From DATFDN01 sp035685165 (GTDB taxonomy: Bacteria; Pseudomonadota; Alphaproteobacteria; Acetobacterales; Acetobacteraceae), in NCBI GenBank assembly GCA_035685165.1, contig DASRBI010000011.1, forward strand, positions 62,001 through 126,000: 64,000 nt of DNA, written 5' to 3'. A program made the translations under genes and the position numbers. The notes beneath the pieces were generated by a model. That model made no database searches and was not told where the DNA came from. It saw nothing but the letters and a program-made list of their open reading frames with translations. This document shows, one piece after another, positions 33,607 to 41,741 of the stretch; positions within the stretch are counted from its first letter, which is position 1; the number at the start of each line of letters is the position of its first letter.

Positions 33607-35253
33607 ATGAACGCGCCCGTCGCCAAGCCCACCAACTTCGCTTACGCGCCGATGTTTCCGCTCGGCCCCGAGGCGACCCCCTGGCGCAAGCTGGAGGCCG
33701 AGGGCGTGCGGACGTCGGTCTGTGACGGGCAGAGCGTGCTCAGGATCGCGCCGGCAGCCCTGACCGAGCTTGCGTTCCGCGCCTTCCAGGACGTGTCGCA
33801 CCTGCTGCGCCCGGGGCACTTGCGCCAGCTTCGGGCGATCCTCGATGACCCCGAGGCGTCCGACAACGACCGGTTCGTGGCGTTCGATCTGCTCAAGAAC
33901 GCCAACATCGCCGCCGGGCGCGTGCTGCCAATGTGCCAGGACACCGGCACGGCGCTCGTATTCGGCAAGAAGGGCCAGCGCGTCTGGGTGGAGGGCAACG
34001 AGGAGGAGGCGCTCGCCTTTGGGGTGCATCGCACCTACACCGAGACCAATCTGCGCTATTCGCAGATGGCGCCCCTGTCGATGTTCGAGGAGGTGAATAC
34101 CGGCAACAATTTGCCGGTGCAGTTCGACATCATGGCGGCGCCGGGCGAGGACCATGCCGACGAGTTCCACCTGATGTTCGTCGCCAAGGGCGGCGGCTCG
34201 GCCAACAAGAGCTTTCTGTTTCAGGAAACGCGCGCGATCCTCTCGCCCGAGCGGTTGCTGAAGTTCCTGGAGACCAAGATCAAGACCCTCGGCACGTCGG
34301 CCTGCCCTCCGTATCACCTCGCGATCGTCATTGGCGGAACGTCGGCGGAGCTGACGCTCAAAGCCGTCAAGCTCGCCTCGACACGCTATCTGGACGCGCT
34401 GCCGACGCGCGGAAGCCGGGCTGGGCACGCTTTCCGCGATCTGGAGATGGAGGAGCAGGTCCACGCGCTGACGCGCACGCTCGGCATCGGCGCGCAGTTC
34501 GGCGGCAAGTATTTTTGCCACGATGTGCGGGTGATCCGGCTGCCCCGCCACGGTGCGAGCCTGCCGGTCGGGATCGGTGTCTCCTGCTCCGCCGACCGGC
34601 AGATCCTCGCCAAGATCACCCCGGAGGGCGTGTTCCTGGAGCAGCTAGAGACCGATCCCGCCAAATACTTGCCGGAAACCACCGACGCGCATCTCGGCAG
34701 CGAGGCCGTCGCCGTTGACCTCGACCAGCCGATGGCGGCGGTCCGTCGGCAACTCTCGCAATATCCGGTCAAGACCCGACTCGCGCTGAGCGGGACGATG
34801 GTGGTCGCGCGCGACATCGCGCACGCCAAGCTGAAGGAGCGGCTCGATCGCGGCGAGGGGCTGCCCGCCTACATCAAGGACCATCCGGTCTATTACGCCG
34901 GCCCCGCCAAGACGCCCCAGGGCTATGCGACCGGCAGCTTCGGCCCGACCACGGCCGGGCGCATGGACAGCTACGTGGCGGAGTTCCAGCAGGCGGGCGG
35001 GTCGCTGGTGATGCTTGCGAAGGGCAACCGCTCCCGCGCGGTGCGTGAGGCGTGCAAGACCTATGGCGGGTTTTATCTCGGCAGTGTCGGCGGCCCGGCG
35101 GCGCGGCTCGCCCAGGACTGCATCCGCAAGGTCGAGGTGCTCGAGTATCCCGAGCTCGGGATGGAGGCGGTCTGGCGCATCGAGGTGGAGAATTTCCCCG
35201 CATTCATCGTGATCGACGACAAGGGCAACGATTTCTACGAGGGGCTCGAATAG
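33607..35253 (+). CDS. Class I fumarate hydratase (iron-sulfur)
   Basis: This 548-residue TCA-cycle enzyme interconverts fumarate and malate. Cysteines in positions typical for the [4Fe-4S] cluster are in LPMCQDTGTA near residue 115, TSACPPYHLA near 235 and VSCSADRQ near 325. The N-terminal catalytic and C-terminal beta domains are fused, as in E. coli FumA/FumB. The C-terminal part has ALSGTMVVARDIAHAKL, GPTTAGRMDSY, KGNRSRAV and YGGFYLGSVGGPAARLA. It is followed five bases later by a VOC gene, so the two are likely co-transcribed. Confidence 0.92.
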   Translation: MNAPVAKPTNFAYAPMFPLGPEATPWRKLEAEGVRTSVCDGQSVLRIAPAALTELAFRAFQDVSHLLRPGHLRQLRAILDDPEASDNDRFVAFDLLKNANIAAGRVLPMCQDTGTALVFGKKGQRVWVEGNEEEALAFGVHRTYTETNLRYSQMAPLSMFEEVNTGNNLPVQFDIMAAPGEDHADEFHLMFVAKGGGSANKSFLFQETRAILSPERLLKFLETKIKTLGTSACPPYHLAIVIGGTSAELTLKAVKLASTRYLDALPTRGSRAGHAFRDLEMEEQVHALTRTLGIGAQFGGKYFCHDVRVIRLPRHGASLPVGIGVSCSADRQILAKITPEGVFLEQLETDPAKYLPETTDAHLGSEAVAVDLDQPMAAVRRQLSQYPVKTRLALSGTMVVARDIAHAKLKERLDRGEGLPAYIKDHPVYYAGPAKTPQGYATGSFGPTTAGRMDSYVAEFQQAGGSLVMLAKGNRSRAVREACKTYGGFYLGSVGGPAARLAQDCIRKVEVLEYPELGMEAVWRIEVENFPAFIVIDDKGNDFYEGLE

Positions 35254-35257
35254 CGCC

Positions 35258-35656
35258 ATGCGCTTCGCGGTAGATCGTCTCGATCACATCGTGCTCAACG
35301 TGCGCGACGTGGAGGTCACCGCCGCCTGGTATGAGCGCGTGCTGGGCATCAAGCGCGAACGGTTCGGGCGCGACGGCCGCACGGCGCTGAAGTTCGGCCA
35401 GCAGAAGATCAATCTGCGCCCGGTCGATGCCGACAAGTCCTGGATCACGGGTGCGTCGGATGCGCCCGGGGCGGGCGATCTCTGTTTCATCACCGCACTG
35501 CCGCCGGACGACGTGGTGGCCCATCTGCGCGGTTGCGACGTTGCGATCGTCGATGGGCCGGTGGAGCGGGAGGGCGCGCTGGGTCCGATGCGCTCGGTTT
35601 ATTGCCGCGATCCCGACGGCAATTTGGTGGAGATTGCGACGTATAGCACGGCGTGA
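35258..35656 (+). CDS. VOC (glyoxalase/bleomycin resistance) family protein
   Basis: This 132-residue single VOC module opens with VDRLDHIVLNVRDVEVTAAWYERVLG and closes with VYCRDPDGNLVEIATY. The metal-ligand positions His near residue 10 and Glu near the C-terminus are present. These proteins range from glyoxalases to ring-cleavage dioxygenases and resistance proteins; the substrate cannot be told. It is packed five bases after the fumarase gene. Confidence 0.85.
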   Translation: MRFAVDRLDHIVLNVRDVEVTAAWYERVLGIKRERFGRDGRTALKFGQQKINLRPVDADKSWITGASDAPGAGDLCFITALPPDDVVAHLRGCDVAIVDGPVEREGALGPMRSVYCRDPDGNLVEIATYSTA

Positions 35657-35903
35657 TCCGTTCCGATTCGATCCTTCCGTCATGCCCGGGCTTGGCCAGA
35701 CTTGCCCGGGCACCCCGACTTCCTTGCGCGCGGCAAAGCCGTGGGTTGGCCGGGTCGTTCCCGCCTACGCGGGGACGACCATGACGATCGAAACCAAGCG
35801 GTCGCAACGGGACAGGACATAGGACAGTCCCGCTGATTACCTGACGAGAGCGAACGCTTCTGTTCTCGTGCCGGCGCGCGTAAGCGGCGACAAGCGACCC
35901 GGA
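35657..35903. other. Convergent intergenic region with a composite palindromic repeat
   Basis: No gene is seen. The interval separates the VOC gene and gshB, which converge. The repeat at 35678-35786 occupies nearly half of it and is annotated separately. The rest has no recognisable hairpin with T-run. Confidence 0.5.
35678..35786. repeat. Composite intergenic inverted repeat
   Basis: The outer arms are CGTCATG (35678-35684) and CATGACG (35780-35786). Inside, GCCCGGGC occurs twice, and CCTACGCGGGGACGAC with GGGTCGTTCCCGCC suggests a second stem. This mosaic with a TCATGCCCGGGC core resembles dispersed intergenic elements found in many alphaproteobacteria. Copy number in this genome cannot be judged from one window. 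Confidence 0.55.
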
Positions 35904-36890
35904 TCAAACCGGCAGCCGTGCCGCGGCTTTCACCTCGATCCTGTCCCAGATCGCCTTTTCAAGATACACGCCGTCGAAACGCGCGATCTCCTGGATTCCC
36001 GTCGGCGAGGTGACGTTGATCTCGGTCAGGTAATCCCCGATCACGTCGATGCCGACAAAGATCAGCCCCTGGTCGCGCAACGTCGGGCCGATCGCGGCGC
36101 AGATTTCGCGGTCCCGCTGGCTAAGCACCGCCTTCTCCGGCCGTCCGCCCACATGCATGTTGGAGCGCGCCTCGCCCTCGGCGGGCACGCGATTGATTAC
36201 GCCCATCGGCTCGCCATCGACCAGGATGATGCGCTTATCGCCCCGGCGCACCGCCGGCTCGTAGCGTTGGATCATTAGCGGCTCGCGCGAGCGCGCGAAG
36301 TGCATTTCCAGCAACGCCCCGAGATTCTCATCGTCCGGGCGGATGCGGAACACGCCGGCCCCGCCATTGCCGAACAGCGGCTTGACGATGATGTCGCGGT
36401 GCTCGGCACGGAACGCGCGGATCGCCTCCGCATCCCAGGTGATGATCGTCGGCGGCATCAGCTCAGGGAAGCTGGTGACGAGGATCTTCTCCGGCGCGTT
36501 CCGCACGGCGGCCGGATCGTTCACCACCACCGTGTCGGGCTGGATGTGCTCCAGCATGTGGGTAGCCGTGATATAGGCCATGTCGAAGGGCGGATCCTGG
36601 CGCATCAGGACAACGTCCATGGAGCCGAGATCGAGGCGCGCTTCCTCACCGAACGTGTAATGCGCCCCCCGCCTCCGCTGCACGCTGACTGGGCGCGCCC
36701 GCGCGAACAGCCGCTCGCGCCGCCGCCCGCCCGGCCGCAGCGTTCCCTCCTCCAGGGTCATGTGGCGGACTTCGTAGTGCCAGAGAAGGTGCCCGCGCGC
36801 CTGAGCCTCCAGCATCAGCGCGAACGTCGAGTCCGCATCGATGTTGATGCCTTCGATCGGGTCCATTTGGACCGCCACTTTCAGCGCCAT
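35904..36890 (-). CDS. gshB: Glutathione synthetase
   Basis: This 328-residue ATP-grasp ligase joins gamma-glutamylcysteine to glycine. Motifs are VAVQMDPIEGINIDADSTFA at the N-terminus, MRQDPPFDMAYITATH near residue 97, IVKPLFGNGGAGVFRI near 168, RVPAEGEARSNMHVGG near 235 and GIDVIGDYLTEINVTSPTG near 287. These match the prokaryotic GshB family in order and length. It lies 30 bases after the MFS transporter stop on the same strand. The upstream enzyme gshA is not in this window. Confidence 0.95.
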   Translation of the reverse strand: MALKVAVQMDPIEGINIDADSTFALMLEAQARGHLLWHYEVRHMTLEEGTLRPGGRRRERLFARARPVSVQRRRGAHYTFGEEARLDLGSMDVVLMRQDPPFDMAYITATHMLEHIQPDTVVVNDPAAVRNAPEKILVTSFPELMPPTIITWDAEAIRAFRAEHRDIIVKPLFGNGGAGVFRIRPDDENLGALLEMHFARSREPLMIQRYEPAVRRGDKRIILVDGEPMGVINRVPAEGEARSNMHVGGRPEKAVLSQRDREICAAIGPTLRDQGLIFVGIDVIGDYLTEINVTSPTGIQEIARFDGVYLEKAIWDRIEVKAAARLPV

Positions 36891-36920
36891 GCCGCCTCCG
36901 AGTGATTGGCCCGGAGCTCT

Positions 36921-38300
36921 CTAATGCGAGATCGCCTCCAGCGCGAGGCCGCGGGTGCGCGGCCCGAACAGGCCGATGACGAGCATGACGATCACCATGC
37001 ACGCGGCGATGAACACGAACACGGCGGGGGTGCCGCCGACGCCGAGGAAGAAGGCGATCGCCAGGCCCGACAACGCCGCCGACAGCCGGCTCCAGGCATA
37101 GACAAAGCCCACGGCGCGGCTGCGGATGCGGGTCGGGAACAGCTCCGCCTGGTAGTTGTGGAACGCAAACGACAGCAGGTTGTTGGAGAGCGTGATCAGC
37201 ACGCCGAAGATGATCAGCCCGGCCTCCGTGGTCCGGCCGGCGAAGAGCAGCCCGAACACCGCGATGCCGAGCGCGCCGAGCACGATCTGCCATTTGCGCT
37301 CGATCCTATCGGCGATCAGCATGCCGAGCAGCGGCCCGATCGGGTTGGCGACCGCGATGATGAAGGCGTATTCCAGGCTGCGCGTGACGGTGATTCCCTT
37401 GGCGATCAGCAGTGTCGGAACCCAGGCGGCGAAGCCGTAATAGCCGTAGGTCTGGAAGAAGTTGAATATCGACATCACCACCGTGCGGCGCCCGTAGGGC
37501 GGCTTCCACATCTCGGCGAAGCTGGCGTCGCCGACCTCCTCGATCGCCTCGCCCGGCGCCGGTAGCGAGCGTCCGTATTCCCGCTCGACCTCGGCCTCGA
37601 TCCGCGCCACCACGACCTCGGCCTCCGCGAGCCTGCCGTGCCGCGCGAGCCAGCGGGGGCTCTCCGGCAGCCCGAGACGCAGCCACCAAACGACCACTGC
37701 ACCAAGCGAGCCGATCACCACGACCCAGCGCCAGTTGTCGGCACCCAGCAGCCAGGCGATGAACGCCACCACCGGCACGGCGCAGAACGTCACGAACTGG
37801 CTGTAGGCAAACGCCTTGCCGCGGTGCGCGCGGGGGATCAGTTCCGAGACGTAGGTGTCGATCGTCACCAGCTCGACGCCGATGCCGATACCGGCGATGA
37901 AGCGCCAGATGTCGATCCAGAAGCCGTTCGGCATTGCCGCCATGATCAGCGTGCACACCGAATACCAGACCAGCGAAATCGTGAAAACGCGCCGGCGGCC
38001 GTAATGGTCGGAAACCCAGCCGAACAGGATCGTGCCGACGAACAACCCGGCGAAGAGCGCGAAAACGAAGGTGCCGGCCCCCTGCACCTTCAGCCCGGAA
38101 AGCCCGCCGAACACGCCGAGCGATTCCGGCGTGAACAGCTTGTCCCGATCCATGCCGGGAACGACATAGGCGGTGAGGAACAAGTCGTAGAACTCGAAGC
38201 AGCCGCCGAGCGAGATCAGGGTGATGATGCGCCAGATATGGCCAGTGGCGGGAAGCCGGTCGATCCGGGCGCCGAATTCAGCCGCCGGAGTATTGGCCAT
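36921..38300 (-). CDS. MFS transporter of the sugar/metabolite:H+ symporter type
   Basis: This 459-residue polytopic protein has twelve predicted helices. The start is ATG 38300 (MANTPAAEFGAR) with GGAGGAA nine bases upstream; the longer frame is rejected. The MFS loop 2-3 motif appears as GWVSDHYGRRRVF near residue 95. RFIAGIGIGVELVTIDTYVSELIPRAHRGKAFA near 135-167 and LFPTRIRSRAVGF near 370 are typical of the family that includes niacin, benzoate and metabolite symporters. Substrate is unknown. It is divergent from hslVU. Confidence 0.85.
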   Translation of the reverse strand: MANTPAAEFGARIDRLPATGHIWRIITLISLGGCFEFYDLFLTAYVVPGMDRDKLFTPESLGVFGGLSGLKVQGAGTFVFALFAGLFVGTILFGWVSDHYGRRRVFTISLVWYSVCTLIMAAMPNGFWIDIWRFIAGIGIGVELVTIDTYVSELIPRAHRGKAFAYSQFVTFCAVPVVAFIAWLLGADNWRWVVVIGSLGAVVVWWLRLGLPESPRWLARHGRLAEAEVVVARIEAEVEREYGRSLPAPGEAIEEVGDASFAEMWKPPYGRRTVVMSIFNFFQTYGYYGFAAWVPTLLIAKGITVTRSLEYAFIIAVANPIGPLLGMLIADRIERKWQIVLGALGIAVFGLLFAGRTTEAGLIIFGVLITLSNNLLSFAFHNYQAELFPTRIRSRAVGFVYAWSRLSAALSGLAIAFFLGVGGTPAVFVFIAACMVIVMLVIGLFGPRTRGLALEAISH

Positions 38301-38439
38301 CTGGGTTCCTCCGCTACCGGCCCGCCGCTTGCGGGCGCTTATTTCGCTTTCCACCGGTTTAGCCTGATCCGAGCCGGGGGCGTCAAGTCGCGCCGCAGCC
38401 TTGCCGAGGCCGTGCTGCCGGACCATCTGAAGCACCGCT

Positions 38440-39006
38440 ATGCAAACATCACCGCTTGTTCAGCCCGACCCGGTCGGTTGGCATGGAACCACCATCCTGT
38501 GTGTGCGGCGGGCCGGCCACGTGGCGATGGCGGGCGACGGGCAGGTCACGCTCGGGCAGACCGTCATCAAGGGCAACGCCCGCAAGGTGCGGCGGATCGG
38601 GCCGGGCGGCGCGATCATCGCCGGGTTCGCCGGCGCCACGGCCGACGCCTTCACCCTGCTCGAACGGCTGGAGGGGAAACTCGAACGGTTCCCCAACCAG
38701 CTCGAGCGCGCCTGCGTGGAATTGGCCAAAGACTGGCGCACCGACCGCTATCTCCGCCGGCTGGAGGCGATGATGGCGGTCGCCGACCGCGAGCGCAGCT
38801 TCACGCTCACCGGCAACGGTGACGTGCTGGAGCCCGAGGACGGCATCATCGCGATCGGTTCGGGCGGCAACTACGCGCTCGCCGCCGCCCGCGCGCTGTT
38901 GGAGATCGACGGGCTATCGGCCGAGGAGATCGCGCGCCGTGCCATGCGGATCGCCTCGCAAATCTGCGTCTACACCAATGAAAACATCATCATAGAGTCT
39001 CTCTAA
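38440..39006 (+). CDS. hslV: ATP-dependent protease subunit HslV
   Basis: This 188-residue proteasome-like peptidase is paired with HslU. The mature catalytic threonine is in GWHGTTILCVRR, exposed by removing about 16 residues. VAMAGDGQVTLG, AGFAGATADAFTLLERLE, GIIAIGSGGNYALAAARALL and the terminal ICVYTNENIIIESL are typical. It starts with ATG at 38440 and is separated from hslU by two bases. Substrates include misfolded proteins and heat-labile regulators. Confidence 0.95.
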   Translation: MQTSPLVQPDPVGWHGTTILCVRRAGHVAMAGDGQVTLGQTVIKGNARKVRRIGPGGAIIAGFAGATADAFTLLERLEGKLERFPNQLERACVELAKDWRTDRYLRRLEAMMAVADRERSFTLTGNGDVLEPEDGIIAIGSGGNYALAAARALLEIDGLSAEEIARRAMRIASQICVYTNENIIIESL

Positions 39007-39008
39007 TA

Positions 39009-40328
39009 ATGGACGTTCCTACCTATTCGCCACGCGAGATCGTCTCCGAGCTCGACCGCTTCATCGTCGGCCAGCACGACGCCAAGCGCGCGGTGGCGGT
39101 CGCTCTGCGGAACCGCTGGCGCCGCCAGCAGCTCCCCGAGGAGCTGCGCGAGGAGGTCGTGCCCAAAAACATCCTGATGATCGGTCCCACCGGCTGCGGC
39201 AAGACCGAGATCGCGCGCCGCCTCGCCAAGCTGGCGCAGGCCCCGTTCCTGAAGGTGGAAGCGACCAAGTTCACCGAGGTCGGCTATGTCGGGCGCGACG
39301 TGGAAAGCATCGTGCGCGACCTAGTGGAAGCGAGCCTGAACATGCTGCGCGACGCTTCGCGCAAGGAGGTCCAGGCCAAGGCCGAGCTGGCCGCCGAGGA
39401 GCGGCTGATCACCGCCCTGGTGGGCGAGGGTGCCGCCGCCGACACGCGCAGCAAGTTCCGCCGGATGCTCCGCAACGGCGAGTTCGAGGACCGCGAGATC
39501 GAGATCGCGGTCAGCGACTCGTCAGGTTTGCCGATCGGCCAGCTCGACATCCCCGGGATGCCGCCGGGGCAAGTGATCAATATCGGCGAGATGATGAAGG
39601 GCATGTTCGGGCGCCAGCCGCAGCAGCGGCGGATGACGGTGCGCGCCGCCCGCCAGGCGCTCGAGCGCGAGGAGGCCGACCGGCTGCTCGACAACGACCG
39701 GCTCGCCAAGGACGCGGTGGCGCACGCCGAGAACAACGGCATCGTGTTCATCGACGAGATCGACAAGATCTGCGCCCGCTCGAACGAAGGCGGCTTCCGC
39801 AGCGGCGATGTTTCGCGCGAAGGCGTGCAGCGCGACCTTCTGCCGCTGATCGAGGGCACCACCGTCTCCACCAAATACGGCCCGGTGAAGACCGATCATG
39901 TGCTGTTCATCGCTTCCGGCGCCTTCCACCTCGCCAAGCCGGCCGATCTGTTGCCGGAATTGCAGGGCCGGCTGCCGATCCGCGTCGAACTCGCACCGCT
40001 GTCGCGCGAGGATTTGCGGCGCATCCTGACCGAGCCCGAGCATTCCCTGCTGAAACAGTACCAGGCGCTGATCGGCACCGAGCAGGTGCGGCTCGAATTC
40101 ACCGACGACGCGGTGAACGCGCTGGCCGATCTGGCAGCCGACATCAACGACCGGGTGGAGAATATCGGCGCCCGCCGCCTGCATACGGTCCTGGAGCGGC
40201 TTTTGGAGGACATCAGCTTCACGGCGACCGACCGCGCGGGCGAGGTGGTCACGGTGGACGCGGCCTATGTGAACGAGCGCGTGGCGCCCTTGGCGCAGAA
40301 GGGCGATCTGAGCCGGTTCATCCTGTAG
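39009..40328 (+). CDS. hslU: ATP-dependent protease ATPase subunit HslU
   Basis: This 439-residue AAA+ unfoldase feeds substrates to HslV. The pore and ATPase motifs include the Walker A GPTGCGKTEIARRLA near residue 60, KVEATKFTEVGYVGRDVESIVRDL next to it (the GYVG pore loop) and the Walker B IVFIDEIDKIC near 250. The inserted I-domain spans roughly residues 110-240. ELQGRLPIRVEL, ENIGARRLHTVLERLL and the C-terminal RFIL tail that inserts into HslV are all present. It is almost contiguous with hslV. Confidence 0.96.
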   Translation: MDVPTYSPREIVSELDRFIVGQHDAKRAVAVALRNRWRRQQLPEELREEVVPKNILMIGPTGCGKTEIARRLAKLAQAPFLKVEATKFTEVGYVGRDVESIVRDLVEASLNMLRDASRKEVQAKAELAAEERLITALVGEGAAADTRSKFRRMLRNGEFEDREIEIAVSDSSGLPIGQLDIPGMPPGQVINIGEMMKGMFGRQPQQRRMTVRAARQALEREEADRLLDNDRLAKDAVAHAENNGIVFIDEIDKICARSNEGGFRSGDVSREGVQRDLLPLIEGTTVSTKYGPVKTDHVLFIASGAFHLAKPADLLPELQGRLPIRVELAPLSREDLRRILTEPEHSLLKQYQALIGTEQVRLEFTDDAVNALADLAADINDRVENIGARRLHTVLERLLEDISFTATDRAGEVVTVDAAYVNERVAPLAQKGDLSRFIL

Positions 40329-40393
40329 CCCGTTATAACCGACGTTGGCATCATCGGGGCCTCCGCTAACTCTCCGCAAGAAGGAGGGTCGGA

Positions 40394-40614
40394 ATGACAA
40401 CGCTGGAGCTCACCCAATCGGGAACTCCGTCGGAGTCGTTCCGAACGAGCTTCTCGCGCGCCTTGGCGTGCAGCAGGGCGACACGCTGCACATGATCGAC
40501 ACGCTGGATGGGGTCCGGCCGTCCACCGCCGATCCCGAGTTCGAGGCGGAGATGGAAGTCGCGCGACGCTTGATGAAGAAGTGGAATCCTGTGCTGCGGG
40601 AGCTTGCCAAGTGA
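40394..40614 (+). pseudogene. AbrB/MazE-like antitoxin remnant (frameshifted)
   Basis: The ATG at 40394 opens with TTLELTQ, but the expected continuation IGNSVGVV is found in another frame. That frame then reads VPNELLARLGVQQGD through FEAEMEVARRLMKKWNPVLRELAK to a TGA at 40614. A single missing base near 40417 explains this. The recovered sequence is that of a SpoVT/AbrB-fold antitoxin usually paired with a Doc toxin. The only uninterrupted frame would need a TTG start upstream with no relation to the family N-terminus. The stop overlaps a toxin remnant. Confidence 0.7.
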
Positions 40615-40902
40615 CCGTCTGGGTCTCCCGCAAATCTATCCTTGCTGTGCATGACGAGATGCTGATCCGCTATGGCGGCGCAATTGGGATGCGGTATGCA
40701 AGGCCGCTGGAACGCGCACCCGCCTAGCCTTTGAACCTCGACCGCGCCTACCTTGTTTCTGTCCCTGAACGGCCTTGAGCCGGAGGCGCCGGGAACAGAA
40801 GCCGCCGATACTCTACTGAAGATGGCGGCTTAGTACCTCTCGGACGAAGAATGCGCGAAGTGGGTAAAGAAGCACGCAATGGGCAAGCCGGCAGGCGAGT
40901 GA
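40611..40902 (+). pseudogene. Doc-like toxin remnant (internally deleted, with in-frame stop)
   Basis: GTG 40611 starts VTVWVSRKSILAVHDEML and IRYGGAIGMR, matching the N-terminus of Doc/Fic-like toxins, then jumps to ARPLER and reaches a stop at 40727. The central part with the Fic HxFx(D/N)GNKR motif is missing. Further on, in another frame, FLSLNGLEPEAP, TEAADTLLKMAA, a TAG stop and YLSDEECAKWVKKHA give the Doc C-terminus up to 40902. The toxin is therefore dead. It abuts the SDR gene at 40919. Confidence 0.7.
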
Positions 40903-40918
40903 GCAAGGAGGAGAAGGA

Positions 40919-41737
40919 ATGGAAAAGACTGCCATAGTGACCGGTGCCGCCAGCGGGATCGGACGGGCCATTGCCCTTGGCCTGCTCGGCGCGGGTATCA
41001 ACGTCGCCGGCGTTGACCGCTCGGCGGAGTGGCTGGCGGAGGTCGCGCGCGCGGCGGAAGGGCTGAAAGGGCGGTTCGTCTCCATTCTCGCCGACCTGGC
41101 GGAGCCCGGCGCCTGCGACAAGGCGGTCGCGCAGGCCGAAGGCGCGCTCGGCGCGATCGAGGCGCTGGTCAACAATGCCGGGATCGGCCAGGCGTCGGTG
41201 CGGCCCGGCCAGCCGCGCTGGCCGATCAAGTTCTGGGAGATCACCCCCGAACAGTGGCAGCTCTTTCTCGCCGTCAACGCCACCGCGCCCTTGATGATGG
41301 CGCGCGCCGTCGCACCCAAGATGATCAGGGCGGGCAAGGGGCGGATCGTCACCGTCACCACCAGCCTCGGCACCATGATCCGCGGCGGGTATGTGCTCTA
41401 CGGCGCCAGCAAGGCCTCGGCCGAGGCGAGCGCGGCGGTGATGGCGGCCGACCTCGCCGGCACGGGCGTTACGGTGAACGTGGTCGTCCCCGGCGGCATG
41501 ACCGATACACGCATCATCCCCGATGGCCAGGTGCAGGACCGCAGCAAGATGATCCGTCCGGAGGTGATGGTGCCGCCGCTCCTGTGGCTGCTGTCGGACG
41601 AGGCGGCGGACGTCACGGCGCGGCGCTTCCTCGCCGTTCACTGGAACCCCGCGCTGCCGCCGGCTGAGGCGGCCGAACGAGCCGGGGCGCCGATCGCCTG
41701 GACCAGCATCGCCACGATGCCGATCGAGCCGGACTGA
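40919..41737 (+). CDS. SDR family oxidoreductase
   Basis: This 272-residue classical short-chain dehydrogenase has the cofactor motif VTGAASGIGRAIALGL at residues 7-22, NNAGIGQ near 90 and the catalytic Tyr-Lys pair in YVLYGASKASAEA near 160. The C-terminal third has PGGMTDTRIIPDGQ. The acceptor Asp after the second strand (VDRSAEW) suggests NAD preference. A GAGGAGAAGG Shine-Dalgarno lies just before the ATG. Its substrate is unknown. It converges with typA, four bases apart. Confidence 0.85.
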   Translation: MEKTAIVTGAASGIGRAIALGLLGAGINVAGVDRSAEWLAEVARAAEGLKGRFVSILADLAEPGACDKAVAQAEGALGAIEALVNNAGIGQASVRPGQPRWPIKFWEITPEQWQLFLAVNATAPLMMARAVAPKMIRAGKGRIVTVTTSLGTMIRGGYVLYGASKASAEASAAVMAADLAGTGVTVNVVVPGGMTDTRIIPDGQVQDRSKMIRPEVMVPPLLWLLSDEAADVTARRFLAVHWNPALPPAEAAERAGAPIAWTSIATMPIEPD

Positions 41738-41741
41738 CAGA

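Noticed and set aside
32689..34551. 620-codon minus-strand open frame over sspB and fumarase
   Set aside because: It is the antisense shadow of sspB and fumarase, with no domain signal.
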